Shown here: positions 28,069 to 36,651 of the stretch, one piece after another
How the letters are laid out: every line of letters starts with the position of its first letter
Numbering within the stretch: the first letter of the stretch is position 1
From: Trichomonas vaginalis G3
Taxonomy: Eukaryota > Parabasalia > Trichomonadida > Trichomonadidae
Direction: 5' to 3'
Length of the DNA stretch: 64,000 nucleotides
NCBI RefSeq assembly: GCF_026262505.1
Contig: NC_067205.1
Coordinates: 23,717,585 to 23,781,584 of the forward strand
Notes under the pieces: model-generated
The model's database searches: none
What the model was told of the DNA's origin: nothing
Seen by the model: the letters and a program-made list of their open reading frames with translations, nothing else
Position numbers and translations under genes: made by a program

Positions 28069-28327
28069 AACGATAAAAATCTCTGCTACTAGCAGTACTG
28101 CTACTGACAGTAGCAGTACTTTTACTGACAGTAGCAGTACTTTTTCTGACAGTAGCAGTACTTTTACTGACAGTAGCAGTACTTTTACTGACAGTAGCAG
28201 TACTTTATCGTCGAAAACCCTCTCAAATTTTCCTTTTTACTGCTCGTAGCAGTACTTTTACTGACAGTAGCAGTACTTTTACTGACAGTAGCAGTACTTT
28301 TACTGACAGTAGCAGAGATTTTTATCG
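28069..28327. repeat. 21-bp repeat array within an inverted frame, element B
   Basis: About ten units of TACTTTTACTGACAGTAGCAG. The array is enclosed by CGATAAAAATCTCTGC on the left and its complement GCAGAGATTTTTATCG on the right, with a non-repeat middle near 28205-28240. Each unit is itself partly palindromic (ACTGACAGT, TACTGC-type). The plus-strand frame reads (DSSSTFT)n but lacks other signs of coding. Confidence 0.85.
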
Positions 28328-28330
28328 TCC

Positions 28331-28514
28331 AACTTTACAAATGTAAACTTATATCGTTCTATTTTCTTCACTAGGGTCTAACACCAAAGTAACCTTACAA
28401 ATGTAAACTTATATCGTTCTATTTTCTTCACTAGGGTCTAACACCAAAATAACCTTACAAATGTAAACTTATATCGTTCTATTTTCTTCACTAGGGTCTA
28501 ACACCAAAGTAACC
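28331..28514. repeat. 60-bp tandem repeat, three copies, element B
   Basis: Units start at 28331, 28391 and 28451 and contain TTACAAATGTAAAC, a small palindrome, and CACTAGGGTCTAACACC. Element C has two copies at the same position, so copy number has changed since B and C split. Confidence 0.9.
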
Positions 28515-28550
28515 TATGTACATGAAATTTCACTGCATAAAAGGAAAAAA

Positions 28551-28627
28551 CCTGCGCGAATCGGGATTTGAACCGAGGTCTTCGACGCCTTTAACGAGGT
28601 AGCCCATACCACTGAGCTATGAGCCGC
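28551..28627 (-). ncRNA. tRNA-like Pol III transcription unit, element B
   Basis: On the minus strand the sequence has an A box (TAGCTCAGTGGTATGG), a D-arm-like GCTC/GGGC stem, a B box (GGTTCAAATCC) and, just after, a T run suited to Pol III termination. The acceptor stem pairs over only 3 bp, and the anticodon and T stems are poor, so I cannot assign an anticodon. It may be a decayed tRNA or a tRNA-derived non-coding RNA. It is unchanged in element C (47390-47466). Confidence 0.6.
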
Positions 28628-28708
28628 TTACATATTCACAAAAATAAATTGTTTTCATGAGTTTTCTACGATGTTAGAAAAAAATGTTATTTTCTAATAT
28701 CTTCACAT

Positions 28709-29570
28709 TCAATACTTTTTCAGCACTTTTCCGTAGTTGTATATGAAAGACAATTCGAGATAAAAGTCATAGTACAATGGTATAATATGCTGCACACCGT
28801 TTGTTGTGAACCAAACTTGAAAGTCAGAGAAACTGTTACTAGGTGGTTCGTAGAATTTAGAAGCAAAGTCATAAAAGTCCTTACCAATACATAGAAAACT
28901 ATTGTTGCTTGAACTGAAACTTGCATGACACATAACATTTTGAGGGTCAAACACGTTTTTATAAACTGTCAAATCTGCTGGTGGAAGTATAAATTTAAAT
29001 GGACCATCTGGTGGTAATGGTTCGTTCTGGTTTAGTAACCGAAGAAATTGTGCCCAAGAACGTTTGTCTACTTCCCAAAATAAAAACTGTGTATCTCTTG
29101 GAGGGTTAATTTCAATCTTTTGAAATGAAACGGTGGAGTTCATCTTGTCATATTCTAGTTTCAGATAGTATGTTCCATTTAGTAAAGAGTCGTATTTTTC
29201 TTGAAATTCCCAATAATATTTGTTTATTTGAGTTTGAAAGTCATTTAGAGTTTTCTCAAGACTTTCGTCTGAACGAATTGTAAAGATTCTCATTTCGTCA
29301 AATTTGTCTATTAGACCATCATCACCTTTATACTGCCCATGAAAATATACTGCGAACATAAATGCGTTAGTTCTTTTTGAAAACAAAACTCTTCTAAATC
29401 CTATTGCCTTTGCATCTGAAGGACTTTGAAGCCAACGAATTGGATAGTCAAACCTGTATGAACGGGATGAAATTTCTTCATCTGAAATATTTCTACCGGC
29501 ATTTGTAAAGATATAGTCTAACGTTTTGTATCTGCTACTTTGTTCTTTGTTTTTCAACCTGAAGCATTTA
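28709..29570 (-). CDS. Virion-type family protein, paralogue 1, element B
   Basis: About 285-300 residues. Blocks are YRFDYPIRWLQSPSDAKAIG near the start, a middle region (YYLKLEYDKMNSTVSFQKIE), and near the end HASFSSSNNSFLCIG and FYEPPSNSFSDFQVWFTT. Paralogue 2 at 33995-34842 and the element A gene at 7530-8411 share these blocks. The open frame continues upstream past 29570 into sequence belonging to the HNH cassette, so I place the start near the MLQVEKQ-like region seen in C. Function is unknown; a virion surface or vertex role is a guess from family abundance. Confidence 0.6.
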
Positions 29571-29576
29571 ATATAT

Positions 29577-30318
29577 GTAAAATATATTGTTTTAAAATGG
29601 TATGCCATATAGCTTCTTGAATTTGTTAAGAATATTTGAAACGCATTTTCCATCTGTATCTCTAGTGTTTACATAAGCATAGCCTGCCTTAGTAAAATAT
29701 ATTGTAATTTCCTATAGTTTACGCCGGTATAAAAGTAGAAAGAGTCTTGTTCTTCGCTATAGTAGTAAAACTCAAACGTATGCTCGCCATAGTCTGTAAT
29801 TTCAATTGTTTCATCTTCTAGTTCGTCGACAAATTCGAATACAATATCTCCAAATTTGCTTTTGTTCTTATTGTTTTCAGAACAAGTGACCCAACGTAAG
29901 TTTTCAAGTCTATTGTCGTTTCTTATACGGTTTATGTGGTCTACAAAAGGTAAATTGTTAGGGTTCGGTATAAAATGAGTTGCAATGACAACATGTTTAA
30001 AATAGTTTTTTCCACTCATCTTCATAATAGCATATCCGTCATTTCGCTCCCATTCGCTTAAAACTCTTTTTGTCTTTTTGTTTCTGACTTCAAATGACTC
30101 ACAACAGTGAATTTCATATTTCTCATCTAACAAACAAGTTTCCCAACGGTCTTCTCCAACAAACTCAGCGTACATTTCAAATAAAATAAAAAAATATTTT
30201 TTTAAAAATATATTGTTTTAAAATGGTATGCCATTTCATATTTCTCATCTAACAAACAAGTTTCCCAACGGTCTTCTCCAACAAACTCAGCGTACATTTC
30301 AAATAAAAATAAAAAAAT
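29577..30318. repeat. HNH cassette with flanking direct repeats, element B
   Basis: A direct repeat of about 30 bp (ATGGCATACCATTTTAAAAC plus AT-rich sequence, minus-strand sense) lies downstream (29577-29607) and upstream (about 30206-30232) of the HNH gene. Just upstream, 30233-30318 repeats the start region of the HNH gene and its AT-rich promoter. Element C has the same arrangement, so it predates the split of B and C. Confidence 0.75.
29669..30175 (-). CDS. HNH endonuclease, homing type, element B
   Basis: About 168 residues. An N-terminal NUMOD4-like part (SFEVRNKKTKRVLSEW) precedes the HNH core: VIATHFIPNP, FVDHINRIRNDNRLENLRWV and CSENNKNK. These are the hallmarks of phage-type free-standing HNH homing endonucleases. 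The tail is acidic and Tyr-rich, and the exact end is uncertain. It probably nicks or cuts DNA and spreads between elements by repair. It is flanked by direct repeats, which fits a separately mobile cassette within the element. Confidence 0.85.
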   Translation of the reverse strand: MYAEFVGEDRWETCLLDEKYEIHCCESFEVRNKKTKRVLSEWERNDGYAIMKMSGKNYFKHVVIATHFIPNPNNLPFVDHINRIRNDNRLENLRWVTCSENNKNKSKFGDIVFEFVDELEDETIEITDYGEHTFEFYYYSEEQDSFYFYTGVNYRKLQYILLRQAMLM

Positions 30319-30329
30319 GTTTTTTTACT

Positions 30330-30554
30330 TTACTTTACATAGCCACCTGCTACTAGAAGTCTTTGACGCCAACCCATACCAGCTAATGAAGGTTGACTTG
30401 GTTTAGTTCCAATACTAAACTTTGGTTTTGGTTTATCTTCAGTTTTTGGTTTCTCTTCTTCTATCGGTTTTTCGTCACTTTTCGGTTCCTCTGACTTTAC
30501 CTCACCTGCAGGAACAGTTGTGTTGTCAACATCTTCATAAATATCATATGCCAT
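30330..30554 (-). CDS. Small Lys/Glu/Pro-rich protein, element B
   Basis: About 74 residues from MAYDIYEDVDNTT. A disordered KPE-rich middle (EEPKSDEKPIEEEKPKTE) leads to a short hydrophobic, basic end (MGWRQRLLVAGGYVK). No family is recognised. The counterpart in C is 45465-45689. Confidence 0.55.
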   Translation of the reverse strand: MAYDIYEDVDNTTVPAGEVKSEEPKSDEKPIEEEKPKTEDKPKPKFSIGTKPSQPSLAGMGWRQRLLVAGGYVK

Positions 30555-30571
30555 TTGTTTTTGTTTTCCTT

Positions 30572-30911
30572 TCAACTTTTTGTGTTTGTTGTAAATTTAG
30601 AATATTTCGACTCTAAGTCAATGAGATGTTCTATAATGAACTGTTGGTCAGTGAAGTAAACTTTTCCATCTGTTGTCTCGAAAGCTCCTTCAGACTTCAA
30701 TATTTTATTTGTGAGAGTCTGTTTCTTTTTTGAGATACTAGCCGTTCCATTTCTATGAAAAGTGACTTTATAGTTAGGGTTTGTATTTCCAGACCTGGCA
30801 CTTTCTATTATTGAATTTTCTTCATCTGTAAGTTCTTTGACAGGTTTGACAATGGTTCTGAACTTTTTTGTTTGTGGTGTCAAATCTAACCGTTTCAACT
30901 TCTTCGGTCAT
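30572..30911 (-). pseudogene. Small hypothetical protein gene, element B (broken)
   Basis: About 110 codons of basic sequence with TFHRNGTASISKKKQTLTNK and a helical end (FIIEHLIDLESKYSK). The gene starts near 30911 after CTGAGATGAA, a start context shared with its neighbour. It is broken in both copies. Function is unknown. Confidence 0.5.
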
Positions 30912-30931
30912 TTCATCTCAGTAAAAAATTT

Positions 30932-31500
30932 TAGTTTGGTTTGTTTTCAACTGGTTGTTGTTGTTTTTTAAGTCGGTCTAAAACTTCCTGAGGTATAGGA
31001 AGAACTTGACAAACACGTTGTGTAACTGCTGGAAGTCGACAAATCCATCTTGAACCCATTTGTCTCAATGCTGTATTGTTCATTTCATCTCAGTAAAAAA
31101 ATTTACATTCCCCAAGTTTGAGGCGGTTGCGGTTGGTTGTTGTTTACCCACTGGTGTGCATGGTTATATCCTCTGTTAAAGAATCTTTCACCTTGGTCCA
31201 TGTAGTGTCCTGCTTGGTTATAGTAGTCATTTGCTTTGTTTATAGTAGTTTCCTGCTTGTCTTCCTACATTGTCCATCCATCCTTGAACTTTCCTCTTTT
31301 CAGGATTTGGAATAAGATTTGCTGCATCTCTGCTACATCCAACCTTTCTGTACAGTTTGTATAATAGGTTGTGCTTTCTCTTTAAGTATACCTAATGTAC
31401 TCAAAATCTTCCTTCCAATTCCAAATGCACCTCTGGCTATTGTTCCCACTGCGGGCAAAAATCTGGATGCAACTCCTGCTAATGCGCCAAATAAACCCAT
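30932..31500 (-). pseudogene. Gly/Ala-rich membrane-active protein gene region, element B (broken)
   Basis: Counterpart of the open 191-codon frame of element C (44508-45083). The N-terminus is hydrophobic and Gly/Ala-rich (MGLFGALAGVASRFLPAVG), the middle is Tyr/Asn/Gln-rich (NYYNKANDYYNQAG), and the end is basic with LRQMGSRWICRLPAV. It starts 16 bp from the divergent integrase gene. The element A analogue is 8637-9164. A lytic or internal virion role is plausible but unproven. Confidence 0.6.
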
Positions 31501-31516
31501 TTCTTATGGGGTAAAA
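31501..31516. promoter_or_regulatory. 16-bp divergent intergenic gap, element B
   Basis: This is the entire space between the start codon of the Gly/Ala-rich gene (minus) and that of the integrase (plus). Element C keeps the same 16-bp gap at 44492-44507. Confidence 0.6.
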
Positions 31517-32471
31517 ATGACGAATCCAAACAAGGACCCGTATGTTCTAAAGCAACAAAGAAAGCACTCATGGTAAAAATCTTTAGTTCAACACCAAATG
31601 CTTGGTTTATGGATATCTTGGAAAACATTCCGAGAGTTAGAACAGATGGACCTCCATACTGGCTAATATTTGTCGGTCAAAACACAAGATACTGTGAAGC
31701 CATACCATTACAGTCAAAAATATTTTAGATGTGAAAACTGCTTTGACAATATTCGTTGACAAATACCATCCAACAAAACTGACATCTGACTGTGAACGTT
31801 CTTTCAAATCAGACGATATTAAAAACTATCTGCGTTCAAAAAATGTAACCAATATTTCATTGTCGACCAAAACCATTCTGCTCTTGGTGTCATTGACAGT
31901 TGTATAAAAATCTTAAGAGACTTAAACCAACCACAAGGTGGTGAGGTAGATGAAATGTCATATGACGACAAGTATAGACATTTCTCCATGGCAAAGATGA
32001 GACAAGTTTTAAATATTTACAATAGCCGTAAACAAAAAGGTTTGGGAAACCACTCCCCCGAAGAAATGAAAAACAACCCTGACTTAGAGAAAGACTATAT
32101 ATTTAATAGTTTAGTCAAAAGAGACAAACAAGAAAGAATGCCAGGCTTCAAACTTCAGAAAGGTGACAAAGTAAAAATAGAAATACCTAAACGCGACCCA
32201 TATGAAAATACTATTGACTATGACAACAATGGGAACTCGACAGGTACTCGCATTCGTGTTCGTAAAAATAGAAGAAAGTATACAAGAGAATATTATGAAG
32301 TTTTAGGCAAACATGGCAAAATGTACAGACTGCAAGCAGAAGATAAAACTACTATTGTCAGACCTCGTTTCAACTGTCAAAGTTCAAGGTGGTATACTTT
32401 CAAAGACAGTTCCTAACAAATATAAGACAACTCCTGACGAATATGCTAAAGAAGTTGAAAATGACGACTAA
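31517..32471 (+). pseudogene. Integrase, retroviral (rve) type, element B (broken)
   Basis: The region begins MTNPNKDPYV and encodes an integrase core (NAWFMDILENIPRVRTDGPP, then KYHPTKLTSDCERSFKSDD) and a basic C-terminal part with KLQKGDKVKIEIPKRDP and RKNRRKYTREYYEVL, resembling the DNA-binding tail of Polinton integrases. It ends by overlapping the convergent fibre gene by a few bases. The core is clearly diverged from the element A integrase. The copy is broken. Confidence 0.8.
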
Positions 32472-33977
32472 GCAATTCTATACCATGCGTAAACTGTCAT
32501 GTAAGGTGGCATGTAGTCTTTACTTTGTCCGTTGTTTGTGTATACCCTGAAACGCGATGTGTATGGTTTCCTTCTCCCTGTGTGCTACCCCAGAAACAAT
32601 TTATAGCAAACTGAACGTTGTCTTTAACATCATATCCTTTACCTTTTTTTCATTGCTGACCAATCCCAAAATCTATGCTTATGCCAACCTGCTTGAGATG
32701 TACTTAAATCTATGTAGTGACTGTGTGCAGGTAAGTTTTCACCTGAAATCGTTTTACTTCCACCTGTTTCCTTTGAAGAGTTTGCACAATACAAAAACCT
32801 GTCGACTATTTGAGTCCAAGTTCCGAGACCAAGTACTACTTCTGGTCTGGTAGAGTTCATTGACGTGTAAATAGAACCTATAGGATATAGTGTTTGAAGT
32901 ATTTCTGTCTTTAACGTTGAAGCTTGTTTTGTCAGCTTTGTTGTCATATAAATCTTGAGCAGTGAATTTAACATTGTTTCATCCTTCATGCATAGACATT
33001 TCTACATCTAATGTATTTCATCGTCGTTATGTCATCCTCCGATGTTAAACCTTGTGGAAAGTTAGGAGGTTTCCAATTTAATACATCCCCACCAGTTTCT
33101 TCAACCGTTTCCCAATATTTTCTATACCAACAGTTGCGAAGAAATCGTGTGTATGTCCAACGTCACTTTTCTTGTTTAAGGTTTCTTGTAAGTTTGTAAT
33201 ATTTGCAATGGTATGTGTATGAGTCTTTTAGAATATTCTTTGTCAGCTCTTGTCACTTCACTTGACATTTTATTGTCAACATATGTTTTATCCGCCTTGT
33301 CATCTAACTTTTCTTGAAGTTCATCTACGTCATAGATGTTATGTGTATGGTGTTTTTGTGGGTATGCTCTATCTGTCCATGCGAAAATATAGTCTTTTGT
33401 TGCATCTACATACTCTTTGTCAGCTTTCTTTTCAAGGCTAACGTTTAAGTCTGTTATTTCAGATATAGTATGTGTATGTCCAACGTCACTTTTCCTGTTT
33501 AAGGTTTCTTGTAAGTTTGTAATATTGCAATGGTATGTGTATGAGTCTTTTTAGAATATTCGTTTTCAGCTCTTGTCACTTCACTTGACATTTTATTGTC
33601 AACATATGTTTTGTCCGCTAGTTCAGGATGAGTATGTTCTTGTTGCATATGTTGCATCTGCTCTGTCATGTTCTTCTTGAACTTTTTCAATGACATACTC
33701 TTTGTCAGCTTTGTTGTCAACATCTGCTTTCAAAAGAAGTTCATCTATAGGTTTCTCGTTTAAAGTTCTTTTTGTTGGATTTATACAAACAGTATGGTTC
33801 TTACTGTCTTGAAACAGAAACTCGTCTGTCAATGGGTTTATCGTCAGTTTTAAGTTTCCTTCTTCAATGACTCAGATATTTAGAATAGTTTGAAAAGTTT
33901 GTTGTGTTCTTATTTAGAGCTTGCAAAATGAGTTGTCGGTTGTGTTGTATTTCTCATAGACGCTGTTCTTTCGACAT
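32468..33977 (-). pseudogene. Phage-like tail-fibre gene region, element B (broken)
   Basis: Counterpart of 42007-43533 in element C. ADK/HTH fibre repeats (KADKEYVIEKVQEEHDRAD, EYSKKTHTHTI) lead to the collar-like domain YPIGSIYTSMNSTRPEVV, GGSKTISGENLPAHSHY, ending MPPYMTVYAWYRIA-like. These are hallmarks of trimeric phage fibres. It converges on the integrase gene and diverges from paralogue 2 with a 17-bp gap. The copy is broken. Confidence 0.75.
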
Positions 33978-33994
33978 TTTATTCTAGATAAAAT
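33978..33994. promoter_or_regulatory. 17-bp divergent intergenic gap, element B
   Basis: TTTATTCTAGATAAAAT-type spacer between the start codons of the fibre gene and paralogue 2. It includes AGAATAAAA on the minus strand. Confidence 0.6.
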
Positions 33995-34842
33995 ATGCTT
34001 TCAATAGAAAAAGAAAATTCTAGAGTTGCTACAACTAAACCATTAGATGAACTTTTACTAATGTCGGTCAAAAGTTTGAGACAGAGACCGTAAAGCATGA
34101 AGGCTATCGTTTTGACTACCCATTAAGATGGTTAAGAGACCCATCTGTCACAAAAGCTATTGGCTTTCGTAGAATGAAGTTCATTTCAGAAGCCATACAT
34201 GGTTTCCCATTTACGGTCGGTTTTGAAGTTCGATACTATAACAAAGAAAAACGTACGTATGAGAAATTTGAACAGGGAAAACTTTTACAAGTGAATTTGC
34301 TTGTAAACTTAGAAACAACTCTTCAAGCTTTTCAAGAAAAAATAAACGACATCTATATCGAATATGCAAACCAGTATAACATTGACGAGGGAGAGTACCA
34401 TCTCGATATTATATATGACAGGAAAAATGCAACTGTTAAAATCAATAAAATAGAAGACCTTGGAGAAAACGTTTATATTTCTACAAAATATAACAACTTG
34501 GCATGGCATAGATTTTTGAGGATGTTAAATCAGCCTGCATGGTATCCAGTACACCCGGACTATTATGAAGTCGAAAACCCTAATGGAACATATGAAAATG
34601 TTTTCGACTCAGATGCTATTATAGTTCATGCTTCATTTTCTGGTGCACAAAACTCTTTTTTATGCTTGGCAAATGACTTTTACGAAAAACCTACAAAGCT
34701 ATATGAACCACCGAGTGGAAGTATTTCGGATTTTCAAGTATGGTTTACTACAGATGGAAGAAAGAGAATAGTTCCATTATACCATGCGTTTTACTTAGAA
34801 CTTAGTTTCATATACAACTACTATCGAACGGTAAAAATATAA
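33995..34842 (+). pseudogene. Virion-type family protein, paralogue 2, element B (broken)
   Basis: Starts MLSIEKENSRVATTKPLDEL. It shares with paralogue 1 the YRFDYPLRWLRDPSVTKAIG block, the HASFSGAQNSFLC block and the YEPPSGSISDFQVWFTTDG block, and ends in ELSFIYNYYRTVKI. The two paralogues lie about 4.5 kb apart in the same element, so the duplication predates the B/C split. The copy is broken. Confidence 0.65.
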
Positions 34843-34849
34843 TTTTTTT

Positions 34850-35088
34850 AATACGGTTGAGGTGTTGGATTTGGTTGCCAACTAGACTGTGGTGCAGGTT
34901 CAGGCTGTTGTATAACAGGACTTGTTCTTCTGGTTCAGGGTCTTTAGGTATAATACCAACGAACTGACCTACTCTTTTACCAATATTTTTGACTCCGTTC
35001 CAAATTCCTCTTCCTACGGTTTTTATTCCATTCCATATACCTCTTCCAACATTCGAAAGAAGTTTCCTATTCTTCCAAAGAAACCCAT
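34850..35088 (-). pseudogene. Cationic amphipathic peptide gene, element B (broken)
   Basis: Counterpart of the open 80-residue gene of C (40895-41137). It encodes repeated Gly/Arg/Trp-rich amphipathic segments (GRGIWNGIKTVGRGIWNG), then a Pro/Glu/Gln-rich tail. The copy is broken. Confidence 0.6.
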
Positions 35089-35109
35089 TTTACTATATGT
35101 AAAAATCTA

Positions 35110-35469
35110 ATGTCCGCCTAGTCTCTTACGTTTCCTGTTGAGTTCCATTGCATTCTTTAACTGGAGCTCATACATTCTATTTCTCCTCTGGTAGAAAAAT
35201 ACTCTGGGTCAACTCCTGTGTTCGCGTCATCTGCATAGAGTTGTTTATATCCCACTTCAGGGTTTGTATAAAACTCTTTCCATCTCATATTTGCATACCA
35301 TGGTGGCAAACCTAACGCAGCGTCATTTGACATGGCAGTTTGCATTTGTACATCTGTTGGCACTTGACCATAGTTTGCCATTGCAGTTTGTATTCTAACT
35401 TCATTTGGAATATTCTCTGGGTTTGGTTGTCCAGGTTGCTGTGCATTCGCTAAGTTCTGTGCGTCCATT
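35110..35469 (-). pseudogene. Asn/Gln-rich small protein gene, element B (broken)
   Basis: Counterpart of the open 120-residue gene of C (40514-40876), beginning MDAQNLANAQQPGQPNPEN, with two QTAM repeats and a basic end (ELRRKRKRLGGH). Function is unknown. The copy is broken. Confidence 0.55.
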
Positions 35470-35491
35470 TAATATTAGATAAAAATATCTC

Positions 35492-35623
35492 TTACGAGTA
35501 CATATACTGGACATTTGCAGGCATTGGTTCATCTTCATATTCTCTATATCTTTCTGCCACGTCAAATAAGTAAATGACACAATGGAAAAAACCTAAAACA
35601 AGTAGTCCTATTTCAAACCACAT
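35492..35623 (-). CDS. 43-residue single-pass membrane protein, element B
   Basis: A 43-residue open frame: MWFEIGLLVLGFFHCVIYLF is a probable membrane segment, followed by a charged tail (DVAERYREYEDEPMPAN) ending VQYMYS. It overlaps the 3' end of the methyltransferase gene on the same strand. The element C copy (40359-40490) encodes the same protein, which supports it being real. Small tail-anchored proteins of this kind are common in viruses with membranes or that exit through them. Confidence 0.6.
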   Translation of the reverse strand: MWFEIGLLVLGFFHCVIYLFDVAERYREYEDEPMPANVQYMYS

Positions 35624-36425
35624 TTACTTACTAATAAAATTTCTTTGTTATGACACTTTCTCCAGTTTATAGGACCTCTCTCATATTCTATCTTTCATAT
35701 ATAAACTCATAGTCATGTATGTCCTCTAACCATCTCATAACGGTTTCCAAACCACTTTTATCGGATGTAAAGTAAAAGCATGGATGGTTATGTAAAACGT
35801 CTAAAGTTTCTAAAGAGTCTCTCAAAGTCCAGTCTACTTGGTATTGAAAATCCCATGTGTTATAGAACGGCGGGTCCACTATAAAGAAAACATTTTCCTT
35901 GTCTTTATATTTTTCATACAACTCTGTCCAACGACATCTCACAAACTCTATACCCTCAGTATATTTTTCTATGTTCTCTTTGAAAACCTTTGTATAGTTA
36001 AGATATAAAACTTTTGACATAAGTGTTTCAATGTCATGAACTCTTATAGCACCACTATATAATAGTCTAGAAGATATACTATCCCAGTCAATATACTCTG
36101 CTTTTTTCAAAACCTCTCTGACAGTATTTTTCTTATCTAATGGTATACGTTCCATCTTACCTATAGGTATCTTTTCTTTTAACTCTTTCAATATTTTGTT
36201 TGTGTCTGGTATATGTTTGAGACGGTTCATATAGTTGTCGAAGTCATTGCATATAATCTTTGAGTCAGGAAATACAGTATGGCACAAATGAGATATATAG
36301 AAACTTCCACCGAACAAATCTACAAATGTTAGACCATTCGGTAGTTTCTTAAGTTCTCTCAATAGAATATCTTTACATCTACTCTTATTTCCAAAGAAGG
36401 GTAACGGTGGTTTTGTAAAATTCAT
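35610..36425 (-). pseudogene. Dam-like adenine DNA methyltransferase gene, element B (broken)
   Basis: D12-class N6-adenine methyltransferase. FFGNKSRCKDILL is the AdoMet-binding FxGxK region, FVDLFGGS follows, and IVDPPFY is the catalytic DPPY-type motif. It is the outermost gene at the right end of the element. The homologue in C (39556-40374) is open over its length. N6-methyladenine is known to be common in T. vaginalis DNA, so element-borne enzymes of this class are of interest. This copy is broken near its end. Confidence 0.85.
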
Positions 36426-36449
36426 TTTATATATATAATAAAAATGTTT

Positions 36450-36592
36450 TTACCTGAAAAGTGACAGAAAAGTGACAAAACATGAAAACATATATATTTT
36501 GTGAAAAGCTCCTGGAAGACCCGTATATAAGAACTTCATTTATACTAAACATCTTCAGGGGCTAGAGGGGCGCAGCCCTGGAAGCCCCACTA

Positions 36593-36594
<2 letters not shown>
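36450..36594. repeat. Right terminal inverted repeat of element B, with hairpin
   Basis: Ends GGAAGCCCCACTACC. Its complement pairs with 13774-13917. The hairpin here (GGGC-TGC-GCCC on a GGGGCT/AGCCCC stem) keeps the plan of the left end but with a different apical stem. Confidence 0.85.

Positions 36595-36646
<52 letters not shown>
36595..36646. repeat. Right poly-T tail of element B (52 nt)
   Basis: A pure T tract between CCCCACTACC and the GTATG duplication at 36647-36651. Confidence 0.85.
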
Positions 36647-36647
<1 letters not shown>

Positions 36648-36651
36648 TATG

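Larger units (their letters stand above)
13740..36646. mobile_element. Element B: complete Polinton-like virus-like element, broken
   Basis: The element is bounded by GTATG duplications, then a poly-A tail (34 nt) on the left and a poly-T tail (52 nt) on the right, then imperfect terminal inverted repeats of roughly 145 bp beginning GGTAGTGGGGCTTCC. The core is 13774-36594, about 22.8 kb. Hallmark parts are a major capsid candidate, minor capsid candidate, packaging ATPase, SF3 helicase and retroviral-type integrase. A Dam-like methyltransferase, HNH nuclease, KilA-N protein and phage-like fibre are accessory. I recognise no PolB and no protease, which puts it nearer PLVs than classical Mavericks. 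It is broken, with about 25-35 breaks by eye. Near identity to element C implies a recent shared source. Confidence 0.9.

Noticed and set aside
28007-28249. Ser/Thr-rich DSSSTFT repeat protein
   Set aside because: The frame is a by-product of the 21-bp array, which has palindromic structure and lacks an AT-rich start box; the opposite strand carries the proline-rich gene.
28551-28627. Calling a specific functional tRNA
   Set aside because: A and B boxes are good, but acceptor, anticodon and T stems do not close well, so no anticodon can be assigned.
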